A DNA stretch of 64,000 nucleotides from Parabacteroides bouchesdurhonensis (GTDB taxonomy: Bacteria; Bacteroidota; Bacteroidia; Bacteroidales; Tannerellaceae), in NCBI RefSeq assembly GCF_900186615.1, contig NZ_LT896588.1, forward strand, positions 2,189,339 through 2,253,338, in the 5' to 3' direction. The notes beneath the pieces are model-generated. The model had not been told where the DNA came from. It was given only the letters and a program-made list of their open reading frames with translations, and made no database searches. This document shows, piece by piece, positions 8,391-17,938 of this stretch. The position numbers and the translations under genes were made by a program. Within the stretch, counting starts at the first letter, position 1, and every line of letters begins with the position of its first letter.

Positions 8391-11300
8391 ATGAAATTAG
8401 ATAGATTTATAAATCGCCCGGTGCTCTCTACGGTGATCTCCATCGTAATTGTAATCCTGGGTATCTTAGGCTTGTTGACCTTGCCTATTACCCAATATCC
8501 GGACATTGCACCTCCAACCGTGTCGGTGAGGGCCACTTATACGGGTGCCAATGCGCAGACCGTGTTGAATAGTGTGATCGCGCCTCTGGAGGACCAGATC
8601 AACGGTGTGGAGAATATGATGTATATGACTTCAAATGCATCAAACAACGGTTCTGCCGATATTTCCATTTACTTCAAACAGGGAACGAATCCGGATATGG
8701 CGGCTGTCAATGTCCAGAACCGTGTCTCTATGGCACAAGGTTTGCTGCCGGCCGAAGTAACCAAGATCGGTGTGACGACGCAGAAGCGCCAGAACTCCAT
8801 GTTGATCGTATTTGCCGTGTATGATGCGGAAGACCGTTACGACCAGAAGTTCCTTGAAAACTACGCCAAGATCAACTTGATCCCGGAAGTGCAGCGTGTA
8901 CCCGGTGTCGGTGATGCAAACGTGTTGGGTACCGACTATTCCATGCGTATCTGGTTGAAGCCGGATGTGATGGCCGAGTATCATTTGGTTCCGACGGATG
9001 TTTCGACTGTTTTGGCTGAACAGAACGTCGAGGCGGCTCCGGGATCTTTCGGTGAACAGGGAAACCAGACGTTCCAGTACACGATCCGTTACAAGGGACG
9101 TTTGCAGACAGCTGAAGAGTTTGAGAATATGGTGGTAAAAGCCCTTCCCGACGGCGAAGTGCTCCGCCTGAAAGATATCGCGGATATCGAGTTGGGACGT
9201 TTGACTTATAACTTCTCCAATAAAGTAAACGGTCATAATGCCGTAGCTTGTATCGTCTACCAGATGGCTGGTACGAATGCGACCGAGACTATCAATAATA
9301 TCCAGGACCTGCTGGTGGAATCCGAGAAGACAATGCCGCCGGGAATGAAAGTCGAGGTGTCCATGAATGCCAACGACTTCTTGTACGCTTCTATCCATGA
9401 AGTAATCAAGACATTGCTGGAGGCCTTTATCCTGGTGTTTATCGTGGTGTATATTTTCTTGCAGGATTTACGCTCCACGTTGATTCCGGCTATTGCTATT
9501 CCGGTTGCCTTGATCGGTACATTCTTCTTGCTTTCAATGATCGGATTCAGTATCAACTTGCTGACCCTTTGTGCTATGGTGCTTGCCATTGCGATTGTGG
9601 TCGATGATGCGATTGTGGTCGTCGAGGGTGTCCATGCCAAACTGGACCAGGGATATAAGTCGGCTAAGCAAGCTTCTATCGACGCGATGAGCGAGTTGGG
9701 CGGTGCTATCGTTTCCATTACATTGGTCATGATGTCTGTGTTTATCCCCGTAAGTTTCATGGGCGGAACAGCCGGAACGTTCTATCGTCAGTTCGGTCTG
9801 ACGATGGCGATCGCAATTGGTTTGTCAGCCTTGAACGCCTTGACTTTGAGTCCGGCGCTGTGTGCGATGTTCCTGAAGCCCCACGAAGAAGAGCATGAGA
9901 ATAAGAAGACAACGTTTGTCACGCGTTTCCATAAATCGTTCAATGCGGCTTATGACTCGTTGCTGAAGGGATATAAGAAACGTGTCTTGTTCTTTATCCA
10001 GAAGAAATGGTTAGCGTTCGGGACGGTTATCGGTTCTATTGCCCTGTTGATCTTCTTCATGGAAGTTACGCCGACAGGTATGGTGCCGAATGAAGATACC
10101 GGTACGATCATGGGAGCTGTGACATTGCCGCCGGGAACATCAATGGAACGTACGCAGGAAATTATGCAGCGCGTCGATAGCCTGATCGCTTCTGATCCGG
10201 CTGTAAAATCACGTACTGCAATTACCGGTTTTAGTTTCATTGGCGGTCAAGGGCCTTCTTACGGTTCATTTATTATCAAGTTGAAAGACTGGGATGAACG
10301 TTCGATTATGCAAAGTTCGGATGTTGTTTACGGTAGTTTGTTCATGCGTGCCCAGAAGATTATAAAGGATGGTCAGGTGTTGTTCTTTACTCCGCCTATG
10401 ATCCCGGGTTATTCAGCATCTAGTGATATCGAGTTGAACATGCAGGATAAGACAGGTGGTAGTTTGGAGAAATTCTTTGATGTGTCAAAAGATTATATGG
10501 CAGCATTGATCGCTCGTCCGGAGATTAAGTCTGCGCAGACGACTTTCAACCCCAACTTCCCGCAATACATGATCGATATCGATGCGGCAGCCTGTAAGAA
10601 GGTGGGTATCAGCCCGAGCGATATCCTGATGACGCTCCAAGGTTATTACGGAGGTTTGTATGCATCCAACTTTAACCGTTTTGGAAAGATGTACCGAGTA
10701 ATGGTGCAGGCTGATCCTACTTTGAGAACGAATATGGAATCGTTGAAGAATATCAAAGTAAAAAATGGAGATAAGATGGCTCCGATTTCTCAGTTCATTA
10801 CCATGACAAAGGTGTATGGTCCGGATATTATCAGCCGTTTTAATATGTATACTTCTCTGAAGGTGATGGTCGCTCCGGCCGACGGTTTTACCAGTGGCCA
10901 GGCGTTGAAAGCGATTGAAGAGGTGGCTGCAACTAACCTGCCTGCCGGTTTCGGTTACGAATTGGGAGGTATGGCGCGTGAAGAGGCTGAAACTAGCGGT
11001 AGCACGACAGGCTTGATCTTCCTGCTCTGTTTCGTATTCGTTTACTTGTTGTTGAGTGCCCAGTATGAAAGTTACATCCTGCCGTTGTCCGTATTGCTCT
11101 CCATTCCGTTCGGTTTAATGGGTAGCTTCCTGTTCGTGCAGGGATGGGCTGCTTTGGGTAATATTCCGGCTTTGAAGATGATTCTGGGTACGATGTCCAA
11201 TAATATCTATATGCAGATTGCCTTGATCATGTTGGTGGGTCTGTTGGCGAAGAACGCGATCCTGATCGTAGAGTTCGCCCTCGAACGTCGCCGTATGGGT

Positions 11301-11612
11301 ATGAGCATTACGTGGGCTGCCGTCTTGGGTGCCGCTGCCCGTTTGCGTCCTATCCTGATGACATCACTGGCTATGGTTGTCGGCTTGTTGCCTATGATGT
11401 TCGCATTCGGTGTTGGTGCTCATGGTAACCGTACGTTGGGTACTGCTGCTATCGGCGGTATGTTTATCGGTATGATTTGTCAGATATTCATTGTACCTAC
11501 CCTATTCGTGGTATTCCAGTACTTGCAAGAGAAATTCAAACCGATTGAATGGGAGGACTTGGATAACAGCGACCTGAATACGGAAATAGAACAGTACGCA
11601 AAAACAAAATAA
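8391..11612 (+). CDS. RND multidrug efflux permease, HAE1 family (AcrB-like)
   Basis: 1073 residues, full length for an HAE1 proton/drug antiporter. MKLDRFINRPVLSTVISI begins the first membrane helix; helices TM2-6 lie about 340-500 and TM8-12 about 880-1040. The proton-relay residues are visible: the Asp pair in IVVDDAIVVVEGV (TM4) and Lys in GLLAKNAILIVEF (TM10). Two large periplasmic porter/docking domains lie between. It exports hydrophobic compounds or bile-type toxins with its adaptor and outer-membrane partner. The substrate cannot be read from sequence. Confidence 0.95.
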   Translation: MKLDRFINRPVLSTVISIVIVILGILGLLTLPITQYPDIAPPTVSVRATYTGANAQTVLNSVIAPLEDQINGVENMMYMTSNASNNGSADISIYFKQGTNPDMAAVNVQNRVSMAQGLLPAEVTKIGVTTQKRQNSMLIVFAVYDAEDRYDQKFLENYAKINLIPEVQRVPGVGDANVLGTDYSMRIWLKPDVMAEYHLVPTDVSTVLAEQNVEAAPGSFGEQGNQTFQYTIRYKGRLQTAEEFENMVVKALPDGEVLRLKDIADIELGRLTYNFSNKVNGHNAVACIVYQMAGTNATETINNIQDLLVESEKTMPPGMKVEVSMNANDFLYASIHEVIKTLLEAFILVFIVVYIFLQDLRSTLIPAIAIPVALIGTFFLLSMIGFSINLLTLCAMVLAIAIVVDDAIVVVEGVHAKLDQGYKSAKQASIDAMSELGGAIVSITLVMMSVFIPVSFMGGTAGTFYRQFGLTMAIAIGLSALNALTLSPALCAMFLKPHEEEHENKKTTFVTRFHKSFNAAYDSLLKGYKKRVLFFIQKKWLAFGTVIGSIALLIFFMEVTPTGMVPNEDTGTIMGAVTLPPGTSMERTQEIMQRVDSLIASDPAVKSRTAITGFSFIGGQGPSYGSFIIKLKDWDERSIMQSSDVVYGSLFMRAQKIIKDGQVLFFTPPMIPGYSASSDIELNMQDKTGGSLEKFFDVSKDYMAALIARPEIKSAQTTFNPNFPQYMIDIDAAACKKVGISPSDILMTLQGYYGGLYASNFNRFGKMYRVMVQADPTLRTNMESLKNIKVKNGDKMAPISQFITMTKVYGPDIISRFNMYTSLKVMVAPADGFTSGQALKAIEEVAATNLPAGFGYELGGMAREEAETSGSTTGLIFLLCFVFVYLLLSAQYESYILPLSVLLSIPFGLMGSFLFVQGWAALGNIPALKMILGTMSNNIYMQIALIMLVGLLAKNAILIVEFALERRRMGMSITWAAVLGAAARLRPILMTSLAMVVGLLPMMFAFGVGAHGNRTLGTAAIGGMFIGMICQIFIVPTLFVVFQYLQEKFKPIEWEDLDNSDLNTEIEQYAKTK

Positions 11613-11615
11613 GAA

Positions 11616-13004
11616 ATGACAATGAAGAATCAGATTATATATATGGTGTGTGCAACCGCTCTTTTGAGCAGTTGCCACATCTATAAAGCATACGACCGTC
11701 CGGATACGATTGAAACTTCCGGCATTTACCGTGATCCGGTGTCAGCTGTAGATACGTTGGTGACGGATACGGTTAATATGGGAAACCTGCCATGGCAGGA
11801 TATTTTCCGTGATCCGAAATTGCAGGCATTAATTGAAGAAGGACTGGCAAACAATGTCGATATGCAAGCTGCCGTTCTCCGTGTGGAAGAAGCGAAGGCA
11901 TTGTTGACTTCGGCCCGCTTATCATTCCTTCCTTCGCTTAATTTAGCTCCGCAGGGAAGTATCACGAAGATGGAAAATACCGGTTATAAACAGGCCTATA
12001 CGTTGCCTGCTGCTGCAAGTTGGGAAGTCGATTTGTTCGGAAAGCTCTTGAACGCAAGTCGTGATCAGAAAGCTACTTATTTGCAGAGCCAATATGCACA
12101 GCAGGCCGTGCGTTCACAACTTATCGGAGGTATTGCTAATGCTTACTTTACCTTGTTGATGCTTGATCGTCAAGTGGAGATCACAACCGAGACTGTCGGT
12201 ATCTATAAGGAAAATGTCCGCGTTATGGAAGCCATGAAGACGGCCGGTATGACGACGGAAGCTGCCGTTGTCCAGATGCGTGCTGTGTATCATCAGGTAT
12301 CCGGTTCGTTGATCGAATTGCAGCGTCAGGTGCGTGAAGTAGAGAACTCCTTGTCCGTATTACTGGCAAAAGCCCCTCAGCGAATTGATCGCGGTACACT
12401 GGATGAACAGCAGATACCGGAAGAACTGATGGCCGGCGTTCCTTTGCAATTGCTGGAAAACCGTCCGGATGTGAAGATTGCAGAGATGGCGTTAGCCAGT
12501 GCTTATTATACGACTAACCGGGCTCGTGCCGCTTTTTATCCCGGATTGAATATTACGGCTACTGCCGGTTGGACGAATGGTTCCGGCGTATCGGTGGCTA
12601 ATCCGGGGCAGTTCATGTTCCAGGCATTGGCTTCCCTTGCACAGCCTATCTTTAACAACGGTAAGCTGATTGCCAACTTGAAAGTGTCGAAAGCGGAAGA
12701 GAAGATTGCCCAGATGAATTATCAACAGGCAATCCTCGAAGCCGGTAAGGAAGTAAGTGACGCTCTTCATCTTTATGATGCGACTAACAGAAAGCTGTTC
12801 CAGGATAAGTCTCAGATTGAACAACTGGAAAAGGCTGTTACCTACACAAATGCTTTGTTCCAGTCCGGACAGTCCACTTATCTGGAAATCCTGTCTGCTC
12901 AACAGAGCCTTTTGAGTGCACAATTGACAGAAGTTTCCGACAACGTCCAGCGTATGCAAGCTGTTATTAACTTGTATAGTGCTGTCGGTGGTGGAAGAGA
13001 GTAA
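11616..13004 (+). CDS. Outer-membrane efflux lipoprotein, TolC/NodT (OMF) family
   Basis: 462 residues. A signal peptide ends in the lipobox LLSSC (Cys20). Two repeated OEP domains follow, each with long alpha-helical stretches; ENRPDVKIAEMAL and the C-terminal SGQSTYLEILSAQQSLLSAQ are typical of the NodT branch. It forms the trimeric outer-membrane exit duct of the pump. It starts 3 bases after the permease stop; ATG at 11616 and at 11622 are both possible. Confidence 0.93.
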   Translation: MTMKNQIIYMVCATALLSSCHIYKAYDRPDTIETSGIYRDPVSAVDTLVTDTVNMGNLPWQDIFRDPKLQALIEEGLANNVDMQAAVLRVEEAKALLTSARLSFLPSLNLAPQGSITKMENTGYKQAYTLPAAASWEVDLFGKLLNASRDQKATYLQSQYAQQAVRSQLIGGIANAYFTLLMLDRQVEITTETVGIYKENVRVMEAMKTAGMTTEAAVVQMRAVYHQVSGSLIELQRQVREVENSLSVLLAKAPQRIDRGTLDEQQIPEELMAGVPLQLLENRPDVKIAEMALASAYYTTNRARAAFYPGLNITATAGWTNGSGVSVANPGQFMFQALASLAQPIFNNGKLIANLKVSKAEEKIAQMNYQQAILEAGKEVSDALHLYDATNRKLFQDKSQIEQLEKAVTYTNALFQSGQSTYLEILSAQQSLLSAQLTEVSDNVQRMQAVINLYSAVGGGRE

Positions 13005-13026
13005 TAACTTTTAAATTTGAATTATT

Positions 13027-13794
13027 ATGATTAGTCCGCTAGCGTATGTAGATTCAAGTGCGAAATTAGGAGCGAACGTAACGGTTCATCCTTTTGCATA
13101 CATCGATAAGAATGTTGAAATAGGTGATGATTGTGAGATCATGCCTTACGCCAGTATCATGAGCGGTACGCGCATAGGAAAACGGAATCGCATCTTTAAT
13201 GGTGCCGTGATTGCTGCCGAACCACAGGATTTCAAGTATAAAGGAGACGATACGATTGTTGAAATAGGAGATGATAATGTGATCCGCGAGAATGTGGTGA
13301 TCAACCGCGCAACGACTTCCGAGGGCAAAACGGTTATCGGTAACGGTAATTTCCTGCATGAAGGGGTTCATGTTTCCCACGATACACATGTTGGAAACTA
13401 TAGCGTATTTGGCTATGGAAGTAAAATTTCCGGTAATTGCATGATTGAAGATTATGTTATTTTCGGTGGAAATGTGCTGGTTAGCCAAGGATGTCGCGTA
13501 GGAAAATGGTCAATGACACAAACCGGTTGTCGCTTCCGTAAAGATGTACCTCCTTATATTGTTGCCGCTCAGGAACCTACAGTCTATTACGGAGTTAATT
13601 CCGTAATCCTGTTACATGAAGGTATGAGTGATAAAGTGATCAAACATATTGGTCATGCTTACCGTATCATTTATCAAGGTAATACAAGTATTTTCGATGC
13701 TTTGCTGATGATCAAGGATCAGGTGCCAATGAGCGAAGAGATTCAACATATCATTGATTTTGTTAATGATTCGAAGCTCGGCATCATAAAATAA
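13027..13794 (+). CDS. LpxA-like UDP-GlcNAc O-acyltransferase, divergent
   Basis: 255 residues of left-handed beta-helix hexapeptide repeats with an LpxA-type C-terminal helical region (KVIKHIGHAYRIIYQGNTSI). LpxA adds a 3-hydroxyacyl chain to UDP-GlcNAc in the first step of lipid A synthesis. The catalytic segment VHVSHD keeps the equivalent of E. coli His122/His125 and Asp126. By my unaided alignment, the positions of His144 and His160 are Asn (ISGN) and Ser (VSQG). Together with its place 22 bases after an efflux operon rather than beside lpxC/fabZ, this suggests a second, specialised acyltransferase. An ordinary lpxA cannot be excluded. Confidence 0.8.
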   Translation: MISPLAYVDSSAKLGANVTVHPFAYIDKNVEIGDDCEIMPYASIMSGTRIGKRNRIFNGAVIAAEPQDFKYKGDDTIVEIGDDNVIRENVVINRATTSEGKTVIGNGNFLHEGVHVSHDTHVGNYSVFGYGSKISGNCMIEDYVIFGGNVLVSQGCRVGKWSMTQTGCRFRKDVPPYIVAAQEPTVYYGVNSVILLHEGMSDKVIKHIGHAYRIIYQGNTSIFDALLMIKDQVPMSEEIQHIIDFVNDSKLGIIK

Positions 13795-13816
13795 TTTAGT
13801 TCTCGGATTGATTGTG

Positions 13817-13857
13817 AAAGGAGAGGAAAAAGTTATCAACTTTTTTCCCTCCTTTTC
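13817..13857 (+). terminator. Terminator after the RND/lpxA operon
   Basis: AAAGGAGAGGAAAAAGTT pairs with AACTTTTTTCCCTCCTTT around ATC and is followed by a T-rich tail. Confidence 0.7.
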
Positions 13858-13887
13858 TGTTTGTTTAAAGCGGAAAATAAAATAGAT

Positions 13888-14292
13888 ATGGTATTCAATC
13901 AAGTAGATATTCATTATTTAATAGCTGCTATAACTGTTATAACTTCAGCTTTGATTTTTTATACAATTGGTGTATGGGGAGAAAGAATTCAGAAGAAGTT
14001 GAGGGCCTGGCATGTTATTTTCTTTATTGCCGGACTTTTTGCCGATACAATCGGAACCAGTTTTATGGAGCATATAGCAAATCTTACCCATTTACACGAT
14101 AATATTCATACAATAACGGGTTTGATTGCTATTTTCTTAATGTTTATTCATGTTATATGGGCAATCTGGACCTATTTTAAAGGTTCAAAGAGAGCTAGAG
14201 CTCATTTTAATCGATTTAGTATTATTGTATGGTGTATTTGGCTGATACCTTATTTTATAGGTGTTTATTTAGGAATATCCTTACACAAATAA
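13888..14292 (+). CDS. HsmA-like four-TM membrane protein (TIGR03987 family)
   Basis: 134 residues from the ATG at 13888; the upstream TTG at 13861 lies at the terminator hairpin and is unlikely to be used. Four hydrophobic spans are visible, with conserved-looking polar pieces WGERIQKKLRAWH, GLFADTIGTSFMEHI and HTITGLIAIFLMFIHVIWA. The pattern of histidines inside the helices fits the TIGR03987/HsmA group of inner-membrane proteins, whose function is poorly known. Monocistronic, between two terminators. Confidence 0.75.
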   Translation: MVFNQVDIHYLIAAITVITSALIFYTIGVWGERIQKKLRAWHVIFFIAGLFADTIGTSFMEHIANLTHLHDNIHTITGLIAIFLMFIHVIWAIWTYFKGSKRARAHFNRFSIIVWCIWLIPYFIGVYLGISLHK

Positions 14293-14326
14293 AAAAGAGG
14301 ATAATTCTACCGGATTATCCTCTTTT
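14293..14326. terminator. Bidirectional terminator between convergent genes
   Basis: AAAAGAGGATAAT pairs with ATTATCCTCTTTT around an 8-base loop. A and T runs on both sides serve the plus-strand membrane gene and minus-strand mdh. Confidence 0.8.
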
Positions 14327-14356
14327 AAAATATAATTAATGAGTTTGTTTGACTGA

Positions 14357-15298
14357 TTATAATGCGCCAACCTCTTTTAAAGCGGCATTTGTTTTGTGAA
14401 CAGCATCTGCACTTTTAGCAAACAGTTCTTTTTCTTCCGCTGTCAATTCCAGTTCAACGATTTTTTCGATACCGTTCTTACCAAGGATAACAGGAACACC
14501 GATACAAAGATCAGATTGTCCGTATTCTCCTTCCAAATATACAGAACAAGGAACCATCTTCTTTTGGTTATGGATGATAGATTCAACTACAAATGCTCCG
14601 GCTGCTCCCGGTGCATACCATGCGGAAGTACCTAACAACTTAGTTAATGTTGCGCCACCCACCATAGTAGAAGAGACAACTTCTTGAAGCTTTTCAGCAC
14701 TCAGCAATTTGCTTACAGGTACACCTTTGTAAGTAGCCAGGCGAGCCAACGGAATCATAGTTGTATCACCGTGACCACCTATTACCATACCTTCAACTTC
14801 GTTTGCATTGCAACCTAAAGCCTGAGACAGGAAATATTTGAAACGAGAGCTATCCAGCGCACCGCCCATACCGATGATGCGGTTTTTCGGCAGACCCAAA
14901 GATTTCAATGACAGGTAAGTCATTGTATCCATAGGATTAGAGATAACTACCAAGATTGCGTTCGGAGAATATTTCAGAATGTTCTGAGCTACGCTCTTAA
15001 CGATGCCAGCGTTGACACCTATCAGCTCTTCGCGAGTCATACCCGGTTTACGAGGAATACCTGAAGTGATAACAACAACGTCAGAGTTAGCTGTTTTTTC
15101 GTAGTCGTTTGTGCAACCTGTAACTGTGGTATCGAAACCAAGCAGCTGAGCAGTCTGCATCATATCCATTGCTTTACCTTCGGAAACACCTTCCTTAACG
15201 TCAAGCATTACAACTTCGTCTGCCACTTCATTGAAGGCAAGAACATTTGCACAAGTAGCACCTACATTACCGGCGCCAACAACTGTTACTTTAGACAT
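14357..15298 (-). CDS. mdh: Malate dehydrogenase
   Basis: 313 residues, the LDH-like MDH length. NAD-binding GAGNVGATCA (8-17), the mobile-loop substrate Arg segment SGIPRKPGMTREEL (about 79-92), ISNPMD (about 119-124) and catalytic His in GGHGDTTMIPL (about 173-183) are all present. It interconverts malate and oxaloacetate with NADH, in Bacteroidales as part of the reductive branch from oxaloacetate to succinate and propionate. Monocistronic, with a -7 box at 15356-15363. Confidence 0.96.
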   Translation of the reverse strand: MSKVTVVGAGNVGATCANVLAFNEVADEVVMLDVKEGVSEGKAMDMMQTAQLLGFDTTVTGCTNDYEKTANSDVVVITSGIPRKPGMTREELIGVNAGIVKSVAQNILKYSPNAILVVISNPMDTMTYLSLKSLGLPKNRIIGMGGALDSSRFKYFLSQALGCNANEVEGMVIGGHGDTTMIPLARLATYKGVPVSKLLSAEKLQEVVSSTMVGGATLTKLLGTSAWYAPGAAGAFVVESIIHNQKKMVPCSVYLEGEYGQSDLCIGVPVILGKNGIEKIVELELTAEEKELFAKSADAVHKTNAALKEVGAL

Positions 15299-15355
15299 AA
15301 TAATAAGTTTTATATGTTTTACTTATAATAATACTTTCATCTTTTTTAGCGTGAG

Positions 15356-15363
15356 CAAAGTTA
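15356..15363 (-). promoter_or_regulatory. -7 promoter box of mdh
   Basis: Minus-strand TAACTTTG, about 58 bases upstream of the mdh ATG. The -33 element is not clear. Confidence 0.5.
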
Positions 15364-15444
15364 CAACGTATTACGAAATAAAGAAATATTTCCGTATATA
15401 TTTTCCGCCCTCCTTTATTAAATATCGCTAAAGTTCTGCTGTCC

Positions 15445-16629
15445 TTACTCTACATACAATACCAAGCCTTTCAGATATTCGCCTTCCGGATGATAAATGT
15501 TTACCGGATGGTCGGCCGGCTGCGTAAGTTGATGCAGGATGCGTACACTGCGCCCTGATTGGGCGGCGGCACTGAATACGGCTAAACGGAAGTTCTCTTT
15601 ACTAACTACCTGAGAACAGGAGAATGTAAATAAGATTCCACCCGGTTTAATCTTCTCGAATGCAATAGCATTCAGTTTCCGATAACCTTGCAAGGCATTA
15701 CGCAATACGTTTTTATGTTTGGCAAATGCGGGAGGATCAAGGATAATGAGGTCATAATTGCTGCCCATCTTTTCCAGATATTTAAAAGCATCTTCCGCAT
15801 ATGCTTCATGGCGAGGATCGCCGGGGAAGTTCAGTTCCACATTCTTTTTTGTCAGCGAGATGGCTTTGGCGGAGCTATCTACCGAATGCACTGCTTTTGC
15901 ACCTCCGCGCATGGCATAGAAAGAGAAACCGCCGGTATAGCAAAACATATTCAACACCGAACGGTCTTTAGCATAATGCTCCAGTAAAGAGCGGTTCTCA
16001 CGCTGGTCTACGAAGAAACCTGTCTTTTGTCCTTTCTGCCAATCAACACAGAATTGCAATCCGTTTTCGAGAGCGATGTCTTCTACTTCACCTCCGTATA
16101 AATAGCCGTCTTCACTATTCAAATTGGCTTTGAACGGGAGAGTGGCCTCCGATTTGTAATATATATTATGCAATGAATCTCCTAATATAGCCTTTAAGGC
16201 TTCCGCTATTTGATGGCGGGCGTAGTGCATCCCTACAGAATGCGCCTGCATAACAGCCGTATGCGCATACATATCTATAACCAGTCCTGGCAAATTATCA
16301 CCTTCTCCATGAATCAGGCGGTATGTATTGTTGTTGTCTACCTCAGCCAGTTTCAATGACTTGCGAATTGAATAAGCAACACGAATGCGTTCCGTCCAGA
16401 AATCATTATCAATAACCACAGGCTTGAATGATAGTACACGTACGGCTATACTTCCTATTTGGTAATGCCCAATGGCCAGGAAACGTTGGTTTGTTCCGTA
16501 TACTTCTACCAGATCGCCTTCTTCCGGTTTACCTTCGATAGACTGAATAGCACCGGAAAATACCCACGGATGAAAACGTAATAACGATTCCTCTTTTTTC
16601 GGTTTAAGAAAAACTTTACAATAATTCAT
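15445..16629 (-). CDS. Class I SAM-dependent rRNA methyltransferase (RlmI-like)
   Basis: 394 residues. An N-terminal PUA domain (about 1-75), a central EEHEE-type linker, and a Rossmann methyltransferase domain with MFCYTGGFSFYAM (SAM-binding motif I) and DPPAFAKHK (motif IV), then FSCSQVV. This is the RlmI/YccW family, which makes 5-methylcytidine in 23S rRNA. It begins 1 base after the exonuclease stop, third gene of a tight minus-strand operon. Family is clear; the exact rRNA base is inferred. Confidence 0.9.
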   Translation of the reverse strand: MNYCKVFLKPKKEESLLRFHPWVFSGAIQSIEGKPEEGDLVEVYGTNQRFLAIGHYQIGSIAVRVLSFKPVVIDNDFWTERIRVAYSIRKSLKLAEVDNNNTYRLIHGEGDNLPGLVIDMYAHTAVMQAHSVGMHYARHQIAEALKAILGDSLHNIYYKSEATLPFKANLNSEDGYLYGGEVEDIALENGLQFCVDWQKGQKTGFFVDQRENRSLLEHYAKDRSVLNMFCYTGGFSFYAMRGGAKAVHSVDSSAKAISLTKKNVELNFPGDPRHEAYAEDAFKYLEKMGSNYDLIILDPPAFAKHKNVLRNALQGYRKLNAIAFEKIKPGGILFTFSCSQVVSKENFRLAVFSAAAQSGRSVRILHQLTQPADHPVNIYHPEGEYLKGLVLYVE

Positions 16630-17211
16630 TTATGCTTCATTCAATAAGTTATATATTTGGAGACAGGCCCAAGCGTCCAACGCCGCGTATTTCTTCTGCG
16701 AATCGGTTAGAACATCGGCATCCCAGTTGGTAAGACGTTGCCCTTTCGATATTTTTTTACTGAACAGGATCGCATATATCTTTTGAAGGCTGGCATCTTC
16801 AATGCCGAACTTTCCTACGAACTTCTGTAAATCAAGAAAGTTTGTCGGTTCTACGCTGGTACGCTTTCTCATAGCTGCAAAGTCGTCACGTAATGACAAA
16901 CCAATTTTCATCGTATCTTCAGTGCGTAGAAAATACTCCAAAGGCTCCGGTATATCAATGCGGTTTAACCGGAACAGGAAGCAAGTATCTTCTGTTGATA
17001 TTTGCATCAACGATATTTTATAATGTTGCCCTTTCTTAAAGCTGGGACGTGTTTCCGTATCGAATCCTACTTTCGGATATTTTAGCAGATATTCCACCGC
17101 TTTATTGGCTTCGGCCGCTGTGTCTATCACGTATATCCGGCCTTTAAATTCTTCTATAGGAAGGGCTGCAATGTCTTCTTTCTTTATCGTATGTGTATAT
17201 TGTTGTATCAT
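16630..17211 (-). CDS. 3'-5' exonuclease domain protein (RNase D-like, DEDDy)
   Basis: 193 residues forming only the DnaQ-like exonuclease fold. Visible active-site pieces are GFDTETRPSF (DEDD motif I, about 50-59), GLSLRDDFAAM (motif II) and YAALDAWACLQIY (motif III, Tyr and Asp). It lacks the HRDC domain of full RNase D, as in many Bacteroidetes homologues. It overlaps the DUF5063 gene by ATGA (17208-17211) and abuts the RlmI-like gene, so the three are translationally coupled and may serve RNA maturation. Confidence 0.88.
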   Translation of the reverse strand: MIQQYTHTIKKEDIAALPIEEFKGRIYVIDTAAEANKAVEYLLKYPKVGFDTETRPSFKKGQHYKISLMQISTEDTCFLFRLNRIDIPEPLEYFLRTEDTMKIGLSLRDDFAAMRKRTSVEPTNFLDLQKFVGKFGIEDASLQKIYAILFSKKISKGQRLTNWDADVLTDSQKKYAALDAWACLQIYNLLNEA

Positions 17212-17756
17212 TCGTTGTTCATTTCTAAGTTCTCTTCATCTTCGTATCGCACGGTGTGAAGAGCTTTCAAAGCGTTTAATAATTGTTGTCCCCAATATTC
17301 GCGGAAATTTGTACGGCACAGGGCGATAGCCTCGCGCATTACCTCTTCATTTTCTTGTTTGAATAAAGAAATAAAATTACCGGTATCTTGATATACGTCT
17401 GCCAGGTTTTCAGAGATAAACGCAGCAATAGGGGCATCGCTGTATTGCATATCCGGATGGAAAGTTTCCAGATATGAATCTTTTTCACCTAATAAACCGG
17501 CCATCTGGTTACGAACAGACTCGTACATATCTTCTGTAACGGAAAATTCGAGTTCTACATCTTCATTCTGTTCAACCTCAGGTAATAAGGTCGCTTTCAG
17601 ATACAACAAGGGTAGTAATTTTACGGATTTATCTACAAATTCATAAAGTCCGAATCGCCTGGTTGTTTCAATGAAACTGCAATACTCTAATGCAACAGTA
17701 ACAAATTCCAGCGTGTTTCGTTCATATATAGGATTATTCTCTTTTTCTTTTCCCAT
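17208..17756 (-). CDS. DUF5063 domain protein
   Basis: About 182 residues from the ATG at 17756, preferred over 17777 because the promoter box at 17788-17795 would leave the upstream ATG almost no leader. Acidic, helix-rich, no membrane segment: YERNTLEFVTVALEYCSFIET at the start and FREYWGQQLLNALKALH at the end. It matches DUF5063, a cytoplasmic Bacteroidetes family of unknown function. First gene of the operon with the RNase D-like and RlmI-like proteins, so an RNA-related role is possible but unproven. Confidence 0.8.
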   Translation of the reverse strand: MGKEKENNPIYERNTLEFVTVALEYCSFIETTRRFGLYEFVDKSVKLLPLLYLKATLLPEVEQNEDVELEFSVTEDMYESVRNQMAGLLGEKDSYLETFHPDMQYSDAPIAAFISENLADVYQDTGNFISLFKQENEEVMREAIALCRTNFREYWGQQLLNALKALHTVRYEDEENLEMNNE

Positions 17757-17787
17757 GCCTGTTCTAGTTTCCTGCAATAATAATGTG

Positions 17788-17795
17788 CAAAAGTA
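17788..17795 (-). promoter_or_regulatory. -7 promoter box of the DUF5063-exonuclease-rlmI operon
   Basis: Minus-strand TACTTTTG followed by GC, about 32 bases upstream of the ATG at 17756. No strong -33 element. Confidence 0.5.
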
Positions 17796-17938
17796 GCAAA
17801 TATTGTGATACGAGCGGTATTCCTTTTGTGAAAACAGGTTACGTCCTATTAATTTATAGATGTATAGTCTTGTTTAAGGAGTTATATAAAGCTTCTTTTA
17901 AACATCGCACTTGTTAGCTGTTTTGTCCTGTATATTTA

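Noticed and set aside
8640-9398. 252-residue minus-strand ORF inside the RND permease
   Set aside because: Antisense of a clear pump gene, with a low-complexity His/Arg-rich translation.
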